Shown piece by piece: positions 31,616-43,513 of a stretch of DNA of 64,000 bases. Position 1 is the first letter of the stretch. The number at the start of each line of letters is the position of its first letter. Both the position numbers and the translations under genes were made by a program. The notes under the pieces were generated by a model. That model did not search any database. It saw only the letters and a list, made by a program, of their open reading frames with translations, and was not told where the DNA came from. This DNA comes from Glycine soja (taxonomy: Eukaryota > Streptophyta > Magnoliopsida > Fabales > Fabaceae). The stretch lies in the NCBI RefSeq assembly GCF_004193775.1, contig NC_041019.1, forward strand, positions 32,119,280 through 32,183,279. The letters run 5' to 3'.

Positions 31616-33769
31616 TGTTGCAACCTACCCTTCAGCGGGACGGCGATGCGAGGGTTCACAGGTGCGTCTTCCATGGGAGGAAAATGCACGGAGTCGCCAC
31701 CAACATTTATTCGAGGAAAACGTCGGAAAAACCGGAAAAGACGTGGTCTACGAACTTTAAGTATGAAAGGTTCGGGAGTTGTATTTACACACGGGGAAGG
31801 TATTAGCACCCCACACGCCCGTCACAAGGGACGGCAGCCTTTAATCTAGTGTGCAAATATGACTTCAAATTATTTTATTTTCCCTTTCTTACGTTTTTAT
31901 GTCTTTTTACGCTTTTTGTATTTTTTATCTTTTGGTGGTCGACAAGGGTGTTTCCCTTGCTCCTATGTATTCTTCAATTGTGATAAGGAAATCAGACCTA
32001 CGTAGTTCTTTCAAAAGGGGTGAATCAAGTGATTCTTTTTACTTGGAAGATGGTCATTTAAGGCGTTGGACCTTAAAATGATCCATTTTACTTGGTGAGA
32101 AAGCTAAGGCGTTGGACCTCTAGCCATCTCATGAGGTCGACAAAAGCGGGGCTTTTGCTCCTACGTATCCTCTATCGAAGAGGAAATCAGACCTACGCAG
32201 TTCTCGCAAAAGGCAGTAAAGTGATGTGTTGATTTTATGCTTTTGAACGGTCCATGTTAACCGATAAAAGCAAAGAGGATTGTTTAAGGCGTTGGACCTT
32301 AAAACGGTTTTCAGTGATTTTTGCGGACAAAGCTTGATTTGTGAGTTGATTTTAGCCTTAGTTTCACTTTGGTTATTAGTCAATTCATTCAAGGAAACTT
32401 CCAAAGAAAAACATCCAATCGATTTTTTTTATTATTTTATTTAAAGATTTTGATTATTTTATTATTATTTTTCAAGATATTTTGATTATTTTATTATTAT
32501 TTTGCTTTTTTTTGTTTAACCGAGGTTACAGCGTAAACGATCGGTTAGATTTTGTTTTAACAGTAATTAAACGAGATTACAACGCAAATGATCGGTTGAA
32601 ATTCATTTTATCATTTATTAAGCGAGATAACGGCTTAAACGATCGGTTAAAGCTCGTTAAAAACGAAAGAAAATAAAACCTAAAATGAACGAAATGAAGA
32701 TGAAAGCCAAAAAAACAAGAAATGAATTAAAAGTCTCAGATTTGGAAACTTACCCGTTGAAGAACGAAGAACGGATGAAGAACGGTGAAGAACGGTGGAA
32801 AACCTACACGGATTTGCTTACGGAAACATCTCGGAAGCGTTACGGAAGCACCTTGGCTTGGATTTTCTTCACGGAAACAATTTTTTCACCCAAAACAGCT
32901 GAAATGCATAGCGAGGGGGATTAGGGACCCTTAGAACAGTCCCCTTCTACCTATTTATAGGAAAAAAGGGAAGGAGGTTGTGGCCCAGCTCGCCCAGGAG
33001 AGCTCAGCTCACCCAGGCGAGAAGCAATCCAGCTTCGAAAAATACTCTAGAAGGCCCAATTCAAAATTTCAAAATTGCTATTTGCACCCCCTCATTTTGA
33101 TAAGTTCATCCCCCTTCTTTCGTAATTTACGGAAAAGTTACGGAAGTCTTACGGAAGCCTATAGGACTTGATTTTCTTCTTTTTTCACTTCTTTCTCACC
33201 CATATTAAGTGAAATATGCTAATTTAGGATTATGAGAATTTTACGGAAGCATTACGGGAGTCCCGAAAGCTCCGGAAGCCATTTTTTAACAAAATGGGAG
33301 AGGTGGTTACCACCCAGCTCTCCCAGGCGAGCTCAGCTCGCCCAGGCGAGCTCAGCTCGCCCAGGCGAGCTAGGTTGCTTCCACCTTAAGCAAGAAAATG
33401 CCTAGAAAGCTCTAGAAGGGCCCAGATTTGAAAATTGCTATTTGCATCCCCATTTTACTAAATTCACTCCCTTTGCCCTTTTTTTGCTGATTCTTTTCCC
33501 GTAACGTTACGGAACCTCACGAATTACGTAACAATACTTGTTTTCTTTCTGTAATGTCACGAAACTTTACAGATTACGCAACCATCCCCTCTTCGGCTTC
33601 TGGAATGTTACGGAACTTTACGGATTGGGCAATAATGATTCCTTTCGACTCCCGACATGTCGCAGAACTTCACGGATTGCTTAACGATGGGTGTCAAGTT
33701 CCTCGAAGCGGTCAAGCAAAGGTTGCATGCCATCAAACAATGGTCCCCGGACAAAATTAGGATATGACA
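31616..33769 (-). mobile_element. 3' LTR of element D (Ogre/Tat-like)
   Basis: Minus strand from TGTCATATCC at 33769 to GTTGCAACA at 31616, 2154 bp. It aligns with E's LTR and the solo LTR but is about 450-550 bp longer, because the promoter-proximal section with GCTCGCC palindromes is present twice (around 32980-33060 and 33300-33440). TATA box CTATAAATAGG near 32951; donor-like GGTAAGTTT near 32750. Two hairpin modules lie at 31938-32012 and 32133-32205. Confidence 0.9.
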
Positions 33770-33784
33770 GTTGCCCCTCTTTAC
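33770..33784 (-). promoter_or_regulatory. Polypurine tract of element D
   Basis: Minus strand GTAAAGAGGGGCAAC directly before the LTR start. Confidence 0.8.
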
Positions 33785-34089
33785 TTACCTTTTACCGGAG
33801 ATAGGAGGAAAGTAAAGATAAGACACTGATTTCGTCTGTCTTAGCTTTTTCCGTAATTAATCTATGATGATTCCCGAAGGCCATCCTTTGCCCATCATGG
33901 GGATTTAATTGATCTTAATCACAATAGTTCCAACCAAAATGATTTGAAATAATTGACTCTCGTCTCTCCTTCTTTTTTCTCTGCAAAACACAAAACAAAA
34001 CAAAAAACAAAAAAAATAACATAATATACACGTATACACATTTTTGGTGAAGGAATCGATTGGAAAAATAACAAAAACTGTATTTTCCC

Positions 34090-34980
34090 CTTACCGGGGG
34101 CTCCGTACTTGATAATGGAGGACGCATGAACAACGCTAGGCAATCAATTCATGGGACTCCGGACTTAATGATGGAGGATGCACAAACAGCACTAGGCAAT
34201 CAATTCATGGGGCTCCATACTCAATGATGGAGGATGCATGAAATGCGCTAGGCAATCAATTCATGGGGCTCCGGACTTGATGATGGAGGATGCACGAAGA
34301 ACGCTAGGCAATCAATTCGTTGAACTCCAGACTCAATGATGGAGGATGCTTGAACAGCGCTAGGCAATCAATTTATGGGGCTCCAGACTCGATGGTGGAG
34401 GATGCACGAATAGCGCTAGGCAATCAATTAATGGGGCTCCGGGATCAATGGTGGAGGATGCATGAACAACACTAGGCAATCAATTCATGGGGCTCCGAAT
34501 AAGATTTGATGGTGGAGGATGCACGAACAATGCTAGGCAATCAATTCGTGGGGCTCTGGACTCGATGGTGGAGGATGCATGAACAGCGCTAGGCAATCAA
34601 TTCATGGGGCTCCGAATAAGATTTGATGGTGGAGGATGCACGAACAACGCTAGGCAATCAATTCGTGGGGCTCCGGACTCGATGGTGGAGGATGCATGAA
34701 CAGCGCTAGGCAATCAATTCATGGGGTTCCGAATAAGATTTAATGGTGGAGGATGCACGAACAGCGCTAGGCAATCAATTCGTGGGGCTTCAAACTGGAT
34801 GGTGGAGGATGCATGAACAGCGCTAGGCAATCAATTCATGGGGCTCCAAATAAGATTTGATGGTGGAGTATGCACGAACAGTGCTAGGCAATCAATTCGT
34901 GGGGCTCCGGACTCAATGGTGGAGGATGCATGAACAGCTCTAGGCAATCAATTCATGGGGCTCCGAATAAGATTTGATTT
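34090..34980. repeat. Tandem array, 15 monomers of about 58 bp, partly dimeric
   Basis: Each monomer contains GGAGGATGCA and CTAGGCAATCAATT followed by GGGGCTCC. Monomers 1-7 (34090 to about 34480) are single units. From about 34480 to 34980, monomers alternate between one with GAATAAGATTTGATGG and one with GGACTCGATGG, giving a dimer of about 118 bp repeated about four times. It lies between D's 3' noncoding region and its polypurine tract. Confidence 0.95.
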
Positions 34981-36519
34981 TAGGACCAAATGGTCCACCA
35001 GGTTCTTTCACCTAAAAGGCGAACATGCTTTAGCAAGGAAAAATAAATCATTCACCAGAGCACCATATTTTAGAGAAACAATATGCTTATGCCAAAATAG
35101 TTTTCCTTGTAATCGAAAATGAAGGGTAGGACGTCAACGTTTAGCTTTTAAATGAACACTCAAGGGAAACGCCGGGTCAAACTGAAACTGGGAATAAAAT
35201 CACTCATAGTGTATAAAAACTCACACAGGTAAGAGTTTTACCCTAATTCCAAACCATAGCTGCACCATGACTTTATTTTGCACATGATTTCCTATTGAAC
35301 CAAAAGATTACACGCGCGATCACGGATCAATAGTATTTTCTCGAGGGTAGTGTTTTTTTGGAGAGGAAGCTGGGTGTTTCGATCTTTTCCTCTTTGTTTA
35401 TGTGAGGTGGGACATCGCCAGTTGGGAGCGACCTTGAATGGCAATCCCAAAGGAAGAACCACTTCAAAAATGGGTTTTCCCTTTGTCGGCGGTCATTTAC
35501 CTCGCCGAAAATTTATCTGGTCCGAAGACCTTCTGTTCTCTTTCTTGGTTTCCTTTATTGATCGAGAATTATTTTGTTTTCCTCCGATCTTTTATCCTTT
35601 TTACTTTCTTCTGATCTTTGATCGAGAATCCTTCTTTTCCTTTTCTTTCATTTCTTCCTTTTCCTTTTTTCCTTCCGATCTTTGATTGGGAATTTGGGTT
35701 TTAGCATTCTTTATTCGCCCTCCCTTTAGGAGATTCGGCTGTCCTCTTCTTCGGGGGGTAAGATAAGGATTCTCTTCATGGGCCAAGGTTCAAGGTAGCT
35801 TAAGGTTGTGTCTCAACATGGTCTTCTCACCGTGTGTGCCCGATTTTGATATTTGGGGCAAAACAAATTCATGTGTCAGGGTGTCGGTTTTTGGTTAAAC
35901 TCCCATATTATTTCCACGAGGCGCGCGTAACAATGATGATTTGGAAACAACGCGCAAAATTAGTCATGCATACAGCTAGGTGGGTACTCAAGCATCCAGT
36001 TCATGGCATTATGATACTAAGGCTTGGGATTTACGCAAGTAGACCCAACGTTTCCAAATTATGTTCTTTCATTGGTTCAACGAATCCATCCATTCTTATC
36101 TCGGTTATTTTGGAAAATAAACTCTTAGCGTCAATTTCTTGTTTCCAAAAGATATGTGTGCTCTCTACGAATGATTTGTGCTTCCTTATGACCATAACAT
36201 GCCGACCTTCGAGGTCTTTCTTTCTCTTTTCTTTTTGTTTCATTTTTCTTATGTATGTTTGCAAAAAACTATACCTCCATCGTTATCTATGAGAAAAGCT
36301 TTTTTTTTCTCTGTACACCTACGTTCCTATACACGGAAAAAAACTTTTTTTCTATATACACATGCATTGAAAAACTCTTTCTCTCTATACCAACATGGTC
36401 TATATAAAACCTCTATTCCTTTTCAAAGATTTCTTTTCCTTTTTCAATATACACTTGTTGTTTATACCAAAAAAAAATCCTTTATATACACTCATTGCAC
36501 ATATACAAGAATTTCTTTT

Positions 36520-36605
36520 CACACATTGTTTATATACAAAAAATCTTTTCACACATTGTTTATACAAAAACTCTTTTCACACATTGTTTATATACAAAAA
36601 ATTAT
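36520..36605. repeat. Short tandem repeat, about 29 bp x 3
   Basis: Three units of CACACATTGTTTATAYACAAAAA with a CTTTT linker. Confidence 0.85.
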
Positions 36606-38349
36606 TTTCTTTTCTTTATATACAGATATGACATTTTGTTCACAACGCCTCTTTCTTTTTCTATTCTTGGCGTTATCACGACGTTTGTTCGTTTTATTTT
36701 AGGATGACATTCCTAAATGAAAACTCTACACGGTTCTGGAATTTCAACAAATATTATTGACAATAACGAAATAAGCACTAACGCAACAATCCAAACAAAA
36801 TGTATGCACAAAACAAATGACAATCGAAACAACAAAAACAAACGTTAGTCCCTCAAGTCATAGAAATAAAATAACATACAAATGATAAATGATGAAACAT
36901 AAAACTGAAAAGAATAGGAATCTGGTGATCCCACGGTCATGTGGCTTCGCATGCCACCGGACTCTTGGGTCACGATAACAAAAGGTGGGGTGGTCGACAA
37001 AAGCAGGGCTTTTGCTCCTACGTATCCTCAATTTGTGATGAGGAACTCAGACCTACGTAGTTCTTGTTAACTGTGAGACTAAAATAGTCTCGGTGTTTTT
37101 TTTTTTTTACTAAAATGCGAACATGCTTTAGTAAAGAAACAAAACCTCCAACTGATCAGAGCAACATATGATTTTTTTCGATGAAAAACAATGTGTCTAT
37201 TGGGGAAGGAGAGTATACTGATGAAATTTTCTCATAACCATAAATGAGATTTTGGATGTTAGCATTCCGTTTCTAAACGACCATTTAGAGGAAACAATGG
37301 GTCCAACAAAAATAGAAGAAAATCACTCAAAGTATATCAATCTCACACAGGTAAGTGTTTTATCCTAATTCCGAACCATAGATATGTCCTTACTTGATTT
37401 TGCAAATAATTTCCTATCAAATCAAAGATTACATGTGTGATCATGGATTAATAGGACTTCTTCTTGGGAATGGGGTTTTTTGGTGGGGAATTTGGCTTTG
37501 AGTGTTTTTGGCTTTTCCTTTTTTGTTTTTGTTTAGTGCGGGGCGAGAAAGTCGCTAGCGCACAGGATTTTGGTTGGCAATCAAAGGGAGAGGACCACTT
37601 AGGTCGTGGTTTCCTTTCTTTTTCTTGTTTTCTTGGTGACAATTCTGTATTGTTCAGATATTGTCTGGTCCAAAGACCTTTCTGCATATTTCTTCTGTTT
37701 TCTTCCGATCTTTGATCCGAAACTTTCTTTCTTTTTAGCTTTCTCCCACTCTTTGATTGGGAATTTTCTTTCTTTTTTTGCTTTCTCCCACTCTTTGATT
37801 GGGAATTTTCCTTTTTTTTGTTTTCTTCCGAGGGCAAGGATTGACATTCTCACCCTGGGTCAAGGTTTATGATAAGTTGGGATTTTGGCTCAAGGCTTGT
37901 AGAACGACTGGTCATGATATATGTCAAGGTTTGGCCAGTGGTTCGGGGATAAAGGGGATGTCCCACATTATTTCCATGATACACATGCAACAATGATGAT
38001 TAGGAAATTTTATGCAAAACTGGTCATGCATGCACTCATGTGGACACTCAAGCATCAAGTTTTTATGGTCATGTGACACTAGGGCTCAGGATTCATTTTC
38101 CCTATTTTAAGTCAAACTAGTGTTTCCAAAATATGCTCCTTTATCAATTTATGCATTCATCCAAGTCCATTTTGGGCGTTCGGGAAAATTTTCACAACAT
38201 TCACCCTTCAAGTGTATACACATTTTTTCAAAAAAACTAGTTATGATCAGTATATCTTTTTTTCAAAGAAAAGCTGAAAGTTATTTCTCTTCAAAAGCAT
38301 GTTGGCTTTTCAGCTGAAAGATATATTTTTTGTTCTCTTTTTGTTTTTT

Positions 38350-38645
38350 TTTCATGAGGTGTTTTGCTACCTAAACATGTGTATATTTTTGTGAGGTATT
38401 TTTGCTATATACATGCATATCCAAGGTATCTTGCTACCTAAACATACATACATACATACATACCGACATATATATATATATATATATATATATTGTGAGG
38501 TATTTTTTGCCACATACATGCATATGCAAGGTACCTTGCTACCTAAACATACATATATATATTTTGTGAGGTATTTTTGCCATATACATGCATATCCAAG
38601 GTATCTTGTTACCTAAACATACATATATGTATTTTGTGAGGTATG
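38350..38645. repeat. Tandem repeat with embedded microsatellites
   Basis: Three full units and one partial unit of about 70-110 bp with GTGAGGTATTTTTGCC, ATACATGCATATCCAAGG and TTGCTACCTAAACATAC. The first carries (CATA)n at 38443-38463 and (AT)n at 38468-38494. Confidence 0.9.
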
Positions 38646-38763
38646 ACTACCTTCCGAACTTGTGCTTGTTTTATTTAAATTCCTAGGATCATGAACAATT
38701 AGGTGTGTCCTACTATGATTGGAGAAACAAAGGTGATCAAATAACAAGCAGAGATTTAAAAGG

Positions 38764-38800
38764 TACTAGGTTGCCTCCTAGTAGCGCTTCTTTACCGTCT
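38764..38800 (-). other. Post-pol-type motif in element D
   Basis: Minus strand ACGGTAAAGAAGCGCTAC then AGGAGGCAACCTAG. It matches the motif found after pol in elements B and C but lies after, not before, the 3' ORF here. Confidence 0.6.
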
Positions 38801-38929
38801 TGAGCTGGACACGTGATGACTTATTGGTCACGGACCTAGTACTTTTGCTTACCTTTGGCTTTGGACTTGGTCGCCTACTAGTCGGCCATGGGTCGTAGGC
38901 AACACACTAACCTTTTTGTGGATGAGTTG

Positions 38930-39872
38930 AGGGGCTTTGGAGGTGGCGGCGGTGCATCTGTTGCCCGCTGCCGGCCATCCCCAGGCTGCTGTGGTGTCTC
39001 GCCCTACGCCTGCCTGGGAGGGCGTAGTACTTCTTGATGAAAGCTCAGTTAGTAGGGGGCCTGATGACCTTGCTAGGGGTTACGGGCACTCTGTAGGATT
39101 GACAAAGGCCTGTAATCAGAGCTAGAAACCCTAGGACCCTGTTGGAATTCCCCGGGTCTTGCGGGTACCAAACCAAGTGAGCCCGATTGATCTTACGACC
39201 GGTAAGGAAAGCCCACATCAAAATCAAGTCCTCCTTAGAGGCTTGCGCCAAATTTGAAGATCGGGGAAGCAAAATTCTAACAATTATATAGAGCATGACG
39301 CGATTATCAAATGTCAATGATCCGGCCAGCAATCTACCGGTCATTTCAGCCTGGTCATTGCAAACCATACAGCAAGCATCATGACTAGAATAATCAAATT
39401 TCCAGTCATCAACAATGGTGCCCTCAAAAGGTGCACCTTGACTGGGTAAGTGAGTCAAAGAAAAGAACAATGATTGATCAATGATCATGGGAATACCATG
39501 CACCTCAGAAGAAATAATGTCATCCTGAATTTTTAAATTGCAGTAGAAGACCTTGACAAGTTCAGGATAATATGGCAATTTTAAAGACATGAAATCAACC
39601 AAGCCAGAATTTTGAAACACTTGATAGCAATCAAACGTCTCATCATTAAAGAAATCTACGTCTAGGTACTTAGGGTCTAAAATGATCCTATAAGAAAATT
39701 GAGAAAGGTACCGTAGACGCTGATTATCAGAAGAAAACAGAGTGGATGATCTTGGAGATGAAAAAGAAGGATGGATAGGTGCTATGGGTGCTTCAGATGG
39801 TCTGTGGCGGCGATGGGCAGCAGCAGCGGCGATGGAGGATAATCCCTTTCTCTTCTTCGATGGTTCTGCCAT
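38930..39872 (-). pseudogene. Chimeric 3' ORF: copia-type N-terminus, Ogre-type C-terminus
   Basis: The ATG at 39872 opens a 275-codon frame to 39045. Residues 1 to about 238 are the downstream ORF of a copia-type element: basic start MAEPSKKRKG, ILDPKYLDVDFF, YYPELVKVFYCNLKI, SEVHGIPMIIDQSLF, LLPRSSNLAQ, LILMWAFLTGRKINRAHLV. From about residue 241 (near 39155) it reads SNRVLGFLALITGLCQSY and TPSKVIRPP, which is the C-terminal region of element E's 3' ORF (SNRALGFPALITGLCQSF, APTKVIRPP). The frame is not disturbed at the join. A TAA at 39045 then replaces the next codon, and the readable relic continues to about 38930. The two halves belong to the same broad family, so the joint falls at roughly corresponding places. 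Confidence 0.8.
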
Positions 39873-40051
39873 TTGATGAAGTTTTAGTGAATTTTCAATC
39901 AGTGGAAGTGAAAGAGGAGTGAAAAAGAGGAAGATTAGGCTTTACGGGACGTGTTTTGGTGAAGAATTGAGGAAGATATGGAGGTTTGAAGATTTAGGGA
40001 TGAAGGAGGCACGAGGAGGAGCTTTGGCTGCACAGCAAGACTGGTTTCGTA

Positions 40052-40064
40052 GGTATTTATAGAC
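40052..40064 (-). promoter_or_regulatory. TATA box before the copia 3' ORF
   Basis: Minus strand CGTCTATAAATACCT about 180 bp upstream of the ATG at 39872, just downstream of six TGTAATCGATTACA-type palindromes. It would give an untranslated leader of about 150 bases. Confidence 0.6.
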
Positions 40065-40073
40065 GAGGACGAG

Positions 40074-40215
40074 TTGTAATCGATTACAAGGTGTGGTAAT
40101 CGATTACAGGAGTAATAAGCCTTCTGGTAATCGATTACAGGATGTTGTAATCGATTACAGACTACCTGTTCTTGTGTAATCGATTACACTGAGTGGTAAT
40201 CGATTACCAGAGCAC
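40074..40215. repeat. Six TGTAATCGATTACA-type palindromes in the pol-3' ORF spacer
   Basis: Six copies of TNGTAATCGATTACNA, a 14-bp perfect or near-perfect palindrome, within 140 bp. The same motif occurs about five times in the copia LTR at 45970-46155. Confidence 0.93.
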
Positions 40216-40432
40216 AAACTAGGCTAGTTCCTCTAAAATAACCTATGTTTATGCTAAATACATCTAATACTATCAATTATTACTACTAATGCATTTAATT
40301 CAATCATTCAAACATCAAACACACAATAATTTATAAATCTTATCATAATAACAAGAATTTAAACAAAATCAATCAAAGTAACATACTTAACACAAACAAT
40401 CAATCATAAAAAATAAATTAATCAATCAATCC

Positions 40433-43400
40433 TTATTTATCTAAATCACTAACATCTAAGAGGCCTAATTCCCTTCTAATAGAGAAGAATGTTTCTTTAG
40501 GGAGAGGTTTTGTGAAGATATCAGCAAGTTGATTCTTAGTATCAACAAACTCTAACACACAATCTCCCTTTAGAACATGATCTCTTAGAAAATGGTGCCT
40601 AATTTCTATATGTTTAGTTCTAGAGTGTTGAACTGGATTCTTGGAAAGATTAATTGCACTTGTATTATCACATCTAATAGGTATATGGTCAAGAAGGATT
40701 CCATAGTCAGAAAGTTGTTGCTTCATCCATATGATTTTTGCACAACAACTGCCGGCAAAAATATATTCCGCTTCTGCAGTGGATAAAGCAACACTATTTT
40801 GTTTCTTGCTATGCCAAGAAACTAGAGCAGAACCAATGAATTGACAAGTTCCACTTGTGGTTTTTCTATCTGTTTTAGAACCGGCAAAGTCTGAATCAGA
40901 ATATCCAATTAAGGTGCATGTGGAATTTCTAGGATACCATAAACCTATGTTCATAGTGCCTACTAAATATCTTATGATTCTTTTAACAACACTAAGATGT
41001 GATTGTTTAGGATTTGATTGAAATCTAGCACACATACACACACTAAACATTATATCAATTCTGCTAGCAGATAAATAAAGAAGTGATCCGATCATACCTC
41101 GATATTGCTTAACATCTATTGACTGACCGATTTCATCTTTATCTAGATAGCAAGCAGTGCTCATTGGTGTAGCCATGTGCTTAGCATTTCCATGTCGAAT
41201 TTGTGGATTAACTCTTTGCAATACTTGGATTGATTGGCAAAGATACCATTCTTGGTTTGTTTAATTTGCAATCCAAGAAAGAAATTAAGTTCTCCCATCA
41301 TTGACATTTCAAACTCACTTTGCATGTCATGGGAGAATTCCTTGCACAATAATTCATTAGTGGATCCAAAAATAATATCATCAACATAAATTTGAACTAA
41401 TAAAATATCATGTGATTTTCTCTTTATAAAAAGATTAGTATATACTTTTCCTCTAGAGAAGTCCTTTTCTAAAAGGAGCTTACTTAGACGCTCGTACCAA
41501 GCCATAGGGGCTTGTTTCAAGCCATATAAAGCCTTTTTCAATTTATAGACATGTTTTGGCTTATTCAATATTTCAAAACCTGGTGGTTGTTCAACATATA
41601 CTTCTTCTTGAATTAAGCCATTTAGAAAAGCACTTTTAACATCCATTTGATAAAGCTTAAAATTCATTATGGATGCATATGCTAAGAGCATTCTAATGGC
41701 TTCTAATCTAGCAACTGGAGCATATGTTTCTTCATAATCTATACCTTCTTCTTTATTATAACCTTTTGCAACTAATATAGCCTTATTTCTAATGATTATT
41801 CCATGTTCATCTAACTTATTTCTAAATACCCATTTTGCTCCTATAATGGGATAGTTTTTAGGTTTCTCAACAAGTTCCCACACATTGTTTCTTTCAAATT
41901 GATTCAGTTCTTCTTTCATAGCAATTATCCAATTATCATCTATTATGGCTTCTTTTATATTTTTAGGTTCAATCATAGATACAAAAGCCATATTATTGCA
42001 TAATTCTTTAAGAGAATGTCTAGTTGTTACCCCTTTTGAGATATCACCAATAATGTTGTCGAGGGGATGATCTTTTGAGGCTTTCCATTCTTTTGGAAGT
42101 TCATTATTTGATTTGGCTTCTTCTGGAGGATCTTCATTGCTTCCTTTCCCTTTTCCTTTAGAATCTTGTCCATGAATATGAATTTGTTCTAAAGATTCTG
42201 CAATATCATCTAGCATATTCTTTCTTGACAAGATAGCATTAGATTCATCTAAAGTAACATGAATGGATTCCTTAATACTCATAGTTCTTTTGTTATATAT
42301 TCTATATGTTTTACTTTGCAATGAATATCCAAGAAAGATGCCTTCATCAGATTTTGCATCAAATTTTCCTAGATTATCTTTACCATTATTAAGCACAAAA
42401 CATTTGCAACCAAAAACATGCATATGTGAAATGTTGGGTTTTCTACCATTATATAACTCATATGGGGTTTTCTTTAAAATGGGTCTTATTAAGGCCCTAT
42501 TCATGATGTAACATGCAGTATTGACGGCTTCAGCCCAAAAATATTTTGGAAGAAAAGTATCATTTAATAAAGTTCTAGCAATTTCTTCCAATGACCTATT
42601 TTTCCTCTCAACAACTCCATTTTGTTGAGGGGTTCTAGGTGCAGAAAAATTATGCTCAATACCATGTTCTTCACAAAATAATTCAAAATCTTTGTTTTCA
42701 AATTCACCCCTATGATCACTTCTAATGGATGCAATCTTAAGATTTTTCTGGTTTTGTATAACTTTAGCAAGTTTTCTAAATGCTTGGAATGCATCACTTT
42801 TATAAGTAATGAATAATGTCTAAGTATATCTAGAGAAATCATCAAGTATGACAAGAGCATAGTAATTTCCTCCAAAACTCATGGTTCTAGATGGACCAAA
42901 TAAATCCATATGCAATAATTGTAAGGGTTGAGTGGTTGAAGCAATATTTTTAGGTTTGAATGAGACTCTTGTTTGTTTACCCTTTTGACATGCATCACAT
43001 AGTTTATCTTTTTCAAATTTCAATTTAGGCAAACCAACTACTAAATATTTTGAAATTAATTTGTTTAAGTGATCCATGTTTATGTGATCAATTCTTTTAT
43101 GCAATAACCATGGATCATCATCTTTGCTAAGAAAACAATGATTGTTTTCTAGTTTTAGGCTTAAGTCTATCATGTATACATTGTTGACTCTATGTCCTAC
43201 ATGCTTTATATTAATGTCATGCTTCTGTTCTATAAAACATTTTTGAGAATCAAATGATACTAGATAGTCTTTGTCACATAATTGACTAACACTAAGCAGG
43301 TTGTGCTTAAGACCTTCAACAAGTAGAAGATTTTCAATGGAGTTGGAATAATTTGTACCTATTTTACCAACTCCAAGGATTCTACCTTTGTTGTTGTCAC

Positions 43401-43512
43401 CATATGTTACATGCCCGCTTTTCTTGGGAGAGATATGTGTAAACTTTGATGCATCTCCAGTCATATGTTTTGAACATCCACTATCTATGTACCACTCCTT
43501 CCTCAAAGACAC
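40433..43512 (-). pseudogene. Protease-integrase-RT-RNase H of the copia element
   Basis: Domain order identifies Ty1/copia. Protease: WYIDSGCSKHMTGD at about 43490 (catalytic DSG). Integrase: zinc region HKRIDHINMDHLNKL and CDACQKGKQ near 43000, core LLHMDLFGPS and VILDDFSRYT near 42830, then a frame change near 42830 and another near 42590, and [16 protein letters not shown] near 42530. [31 protein letters not shown], and catalytic YVDDIIFGS near 41370. RNase H: GYSDSDFAGSKTDRKTTSG and KHIEIRHHF near 40600. Frame breaks near 41190 (RT to RNase H) and the two integrase shifts make it a pseudogene. By order, 3' ORF and length it looks like the SIRE/Maximus lineage. Confidence 0.88.
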
Positions 43513-43513
43513 C

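Larger units (their letters stand above)
34981..38760 (-). other. 3' noncoding region of element D, with an internal duplication
   Basis: No supported gene; apparent frames here are low-complexity Phe/Ser or Lys. Segments 35010-36300 and 37120-38300 are diverged copies of one another (shared GCGAACATGCTTTAG, CTCACACAGGTAAG, CCAACGTTTCCAAA-like phrases). Between them, 36993-37063 is a copy of an LTR hairpin module. The segment 37560-38300 is the reverse complement of 63200-64000 in element E, as expected for the same region of an oppositely oriented relative. Confidence 0.8.

Noticed and set aside
34090..34980. CRISPR-like regular repeats
   Set aside because: Units are contiguous, without unique spacers, variable in length, and lie in a plant retrotransposon. 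This is a plain tandem array.
35350..38320. Phe/Ser-rich and Lys-rich open frames on both strands
   Set aside because: They arise from T-rich or A-rich noncoding DNA that is repeated and frame-shifted between copies. No domain, no conserved start.
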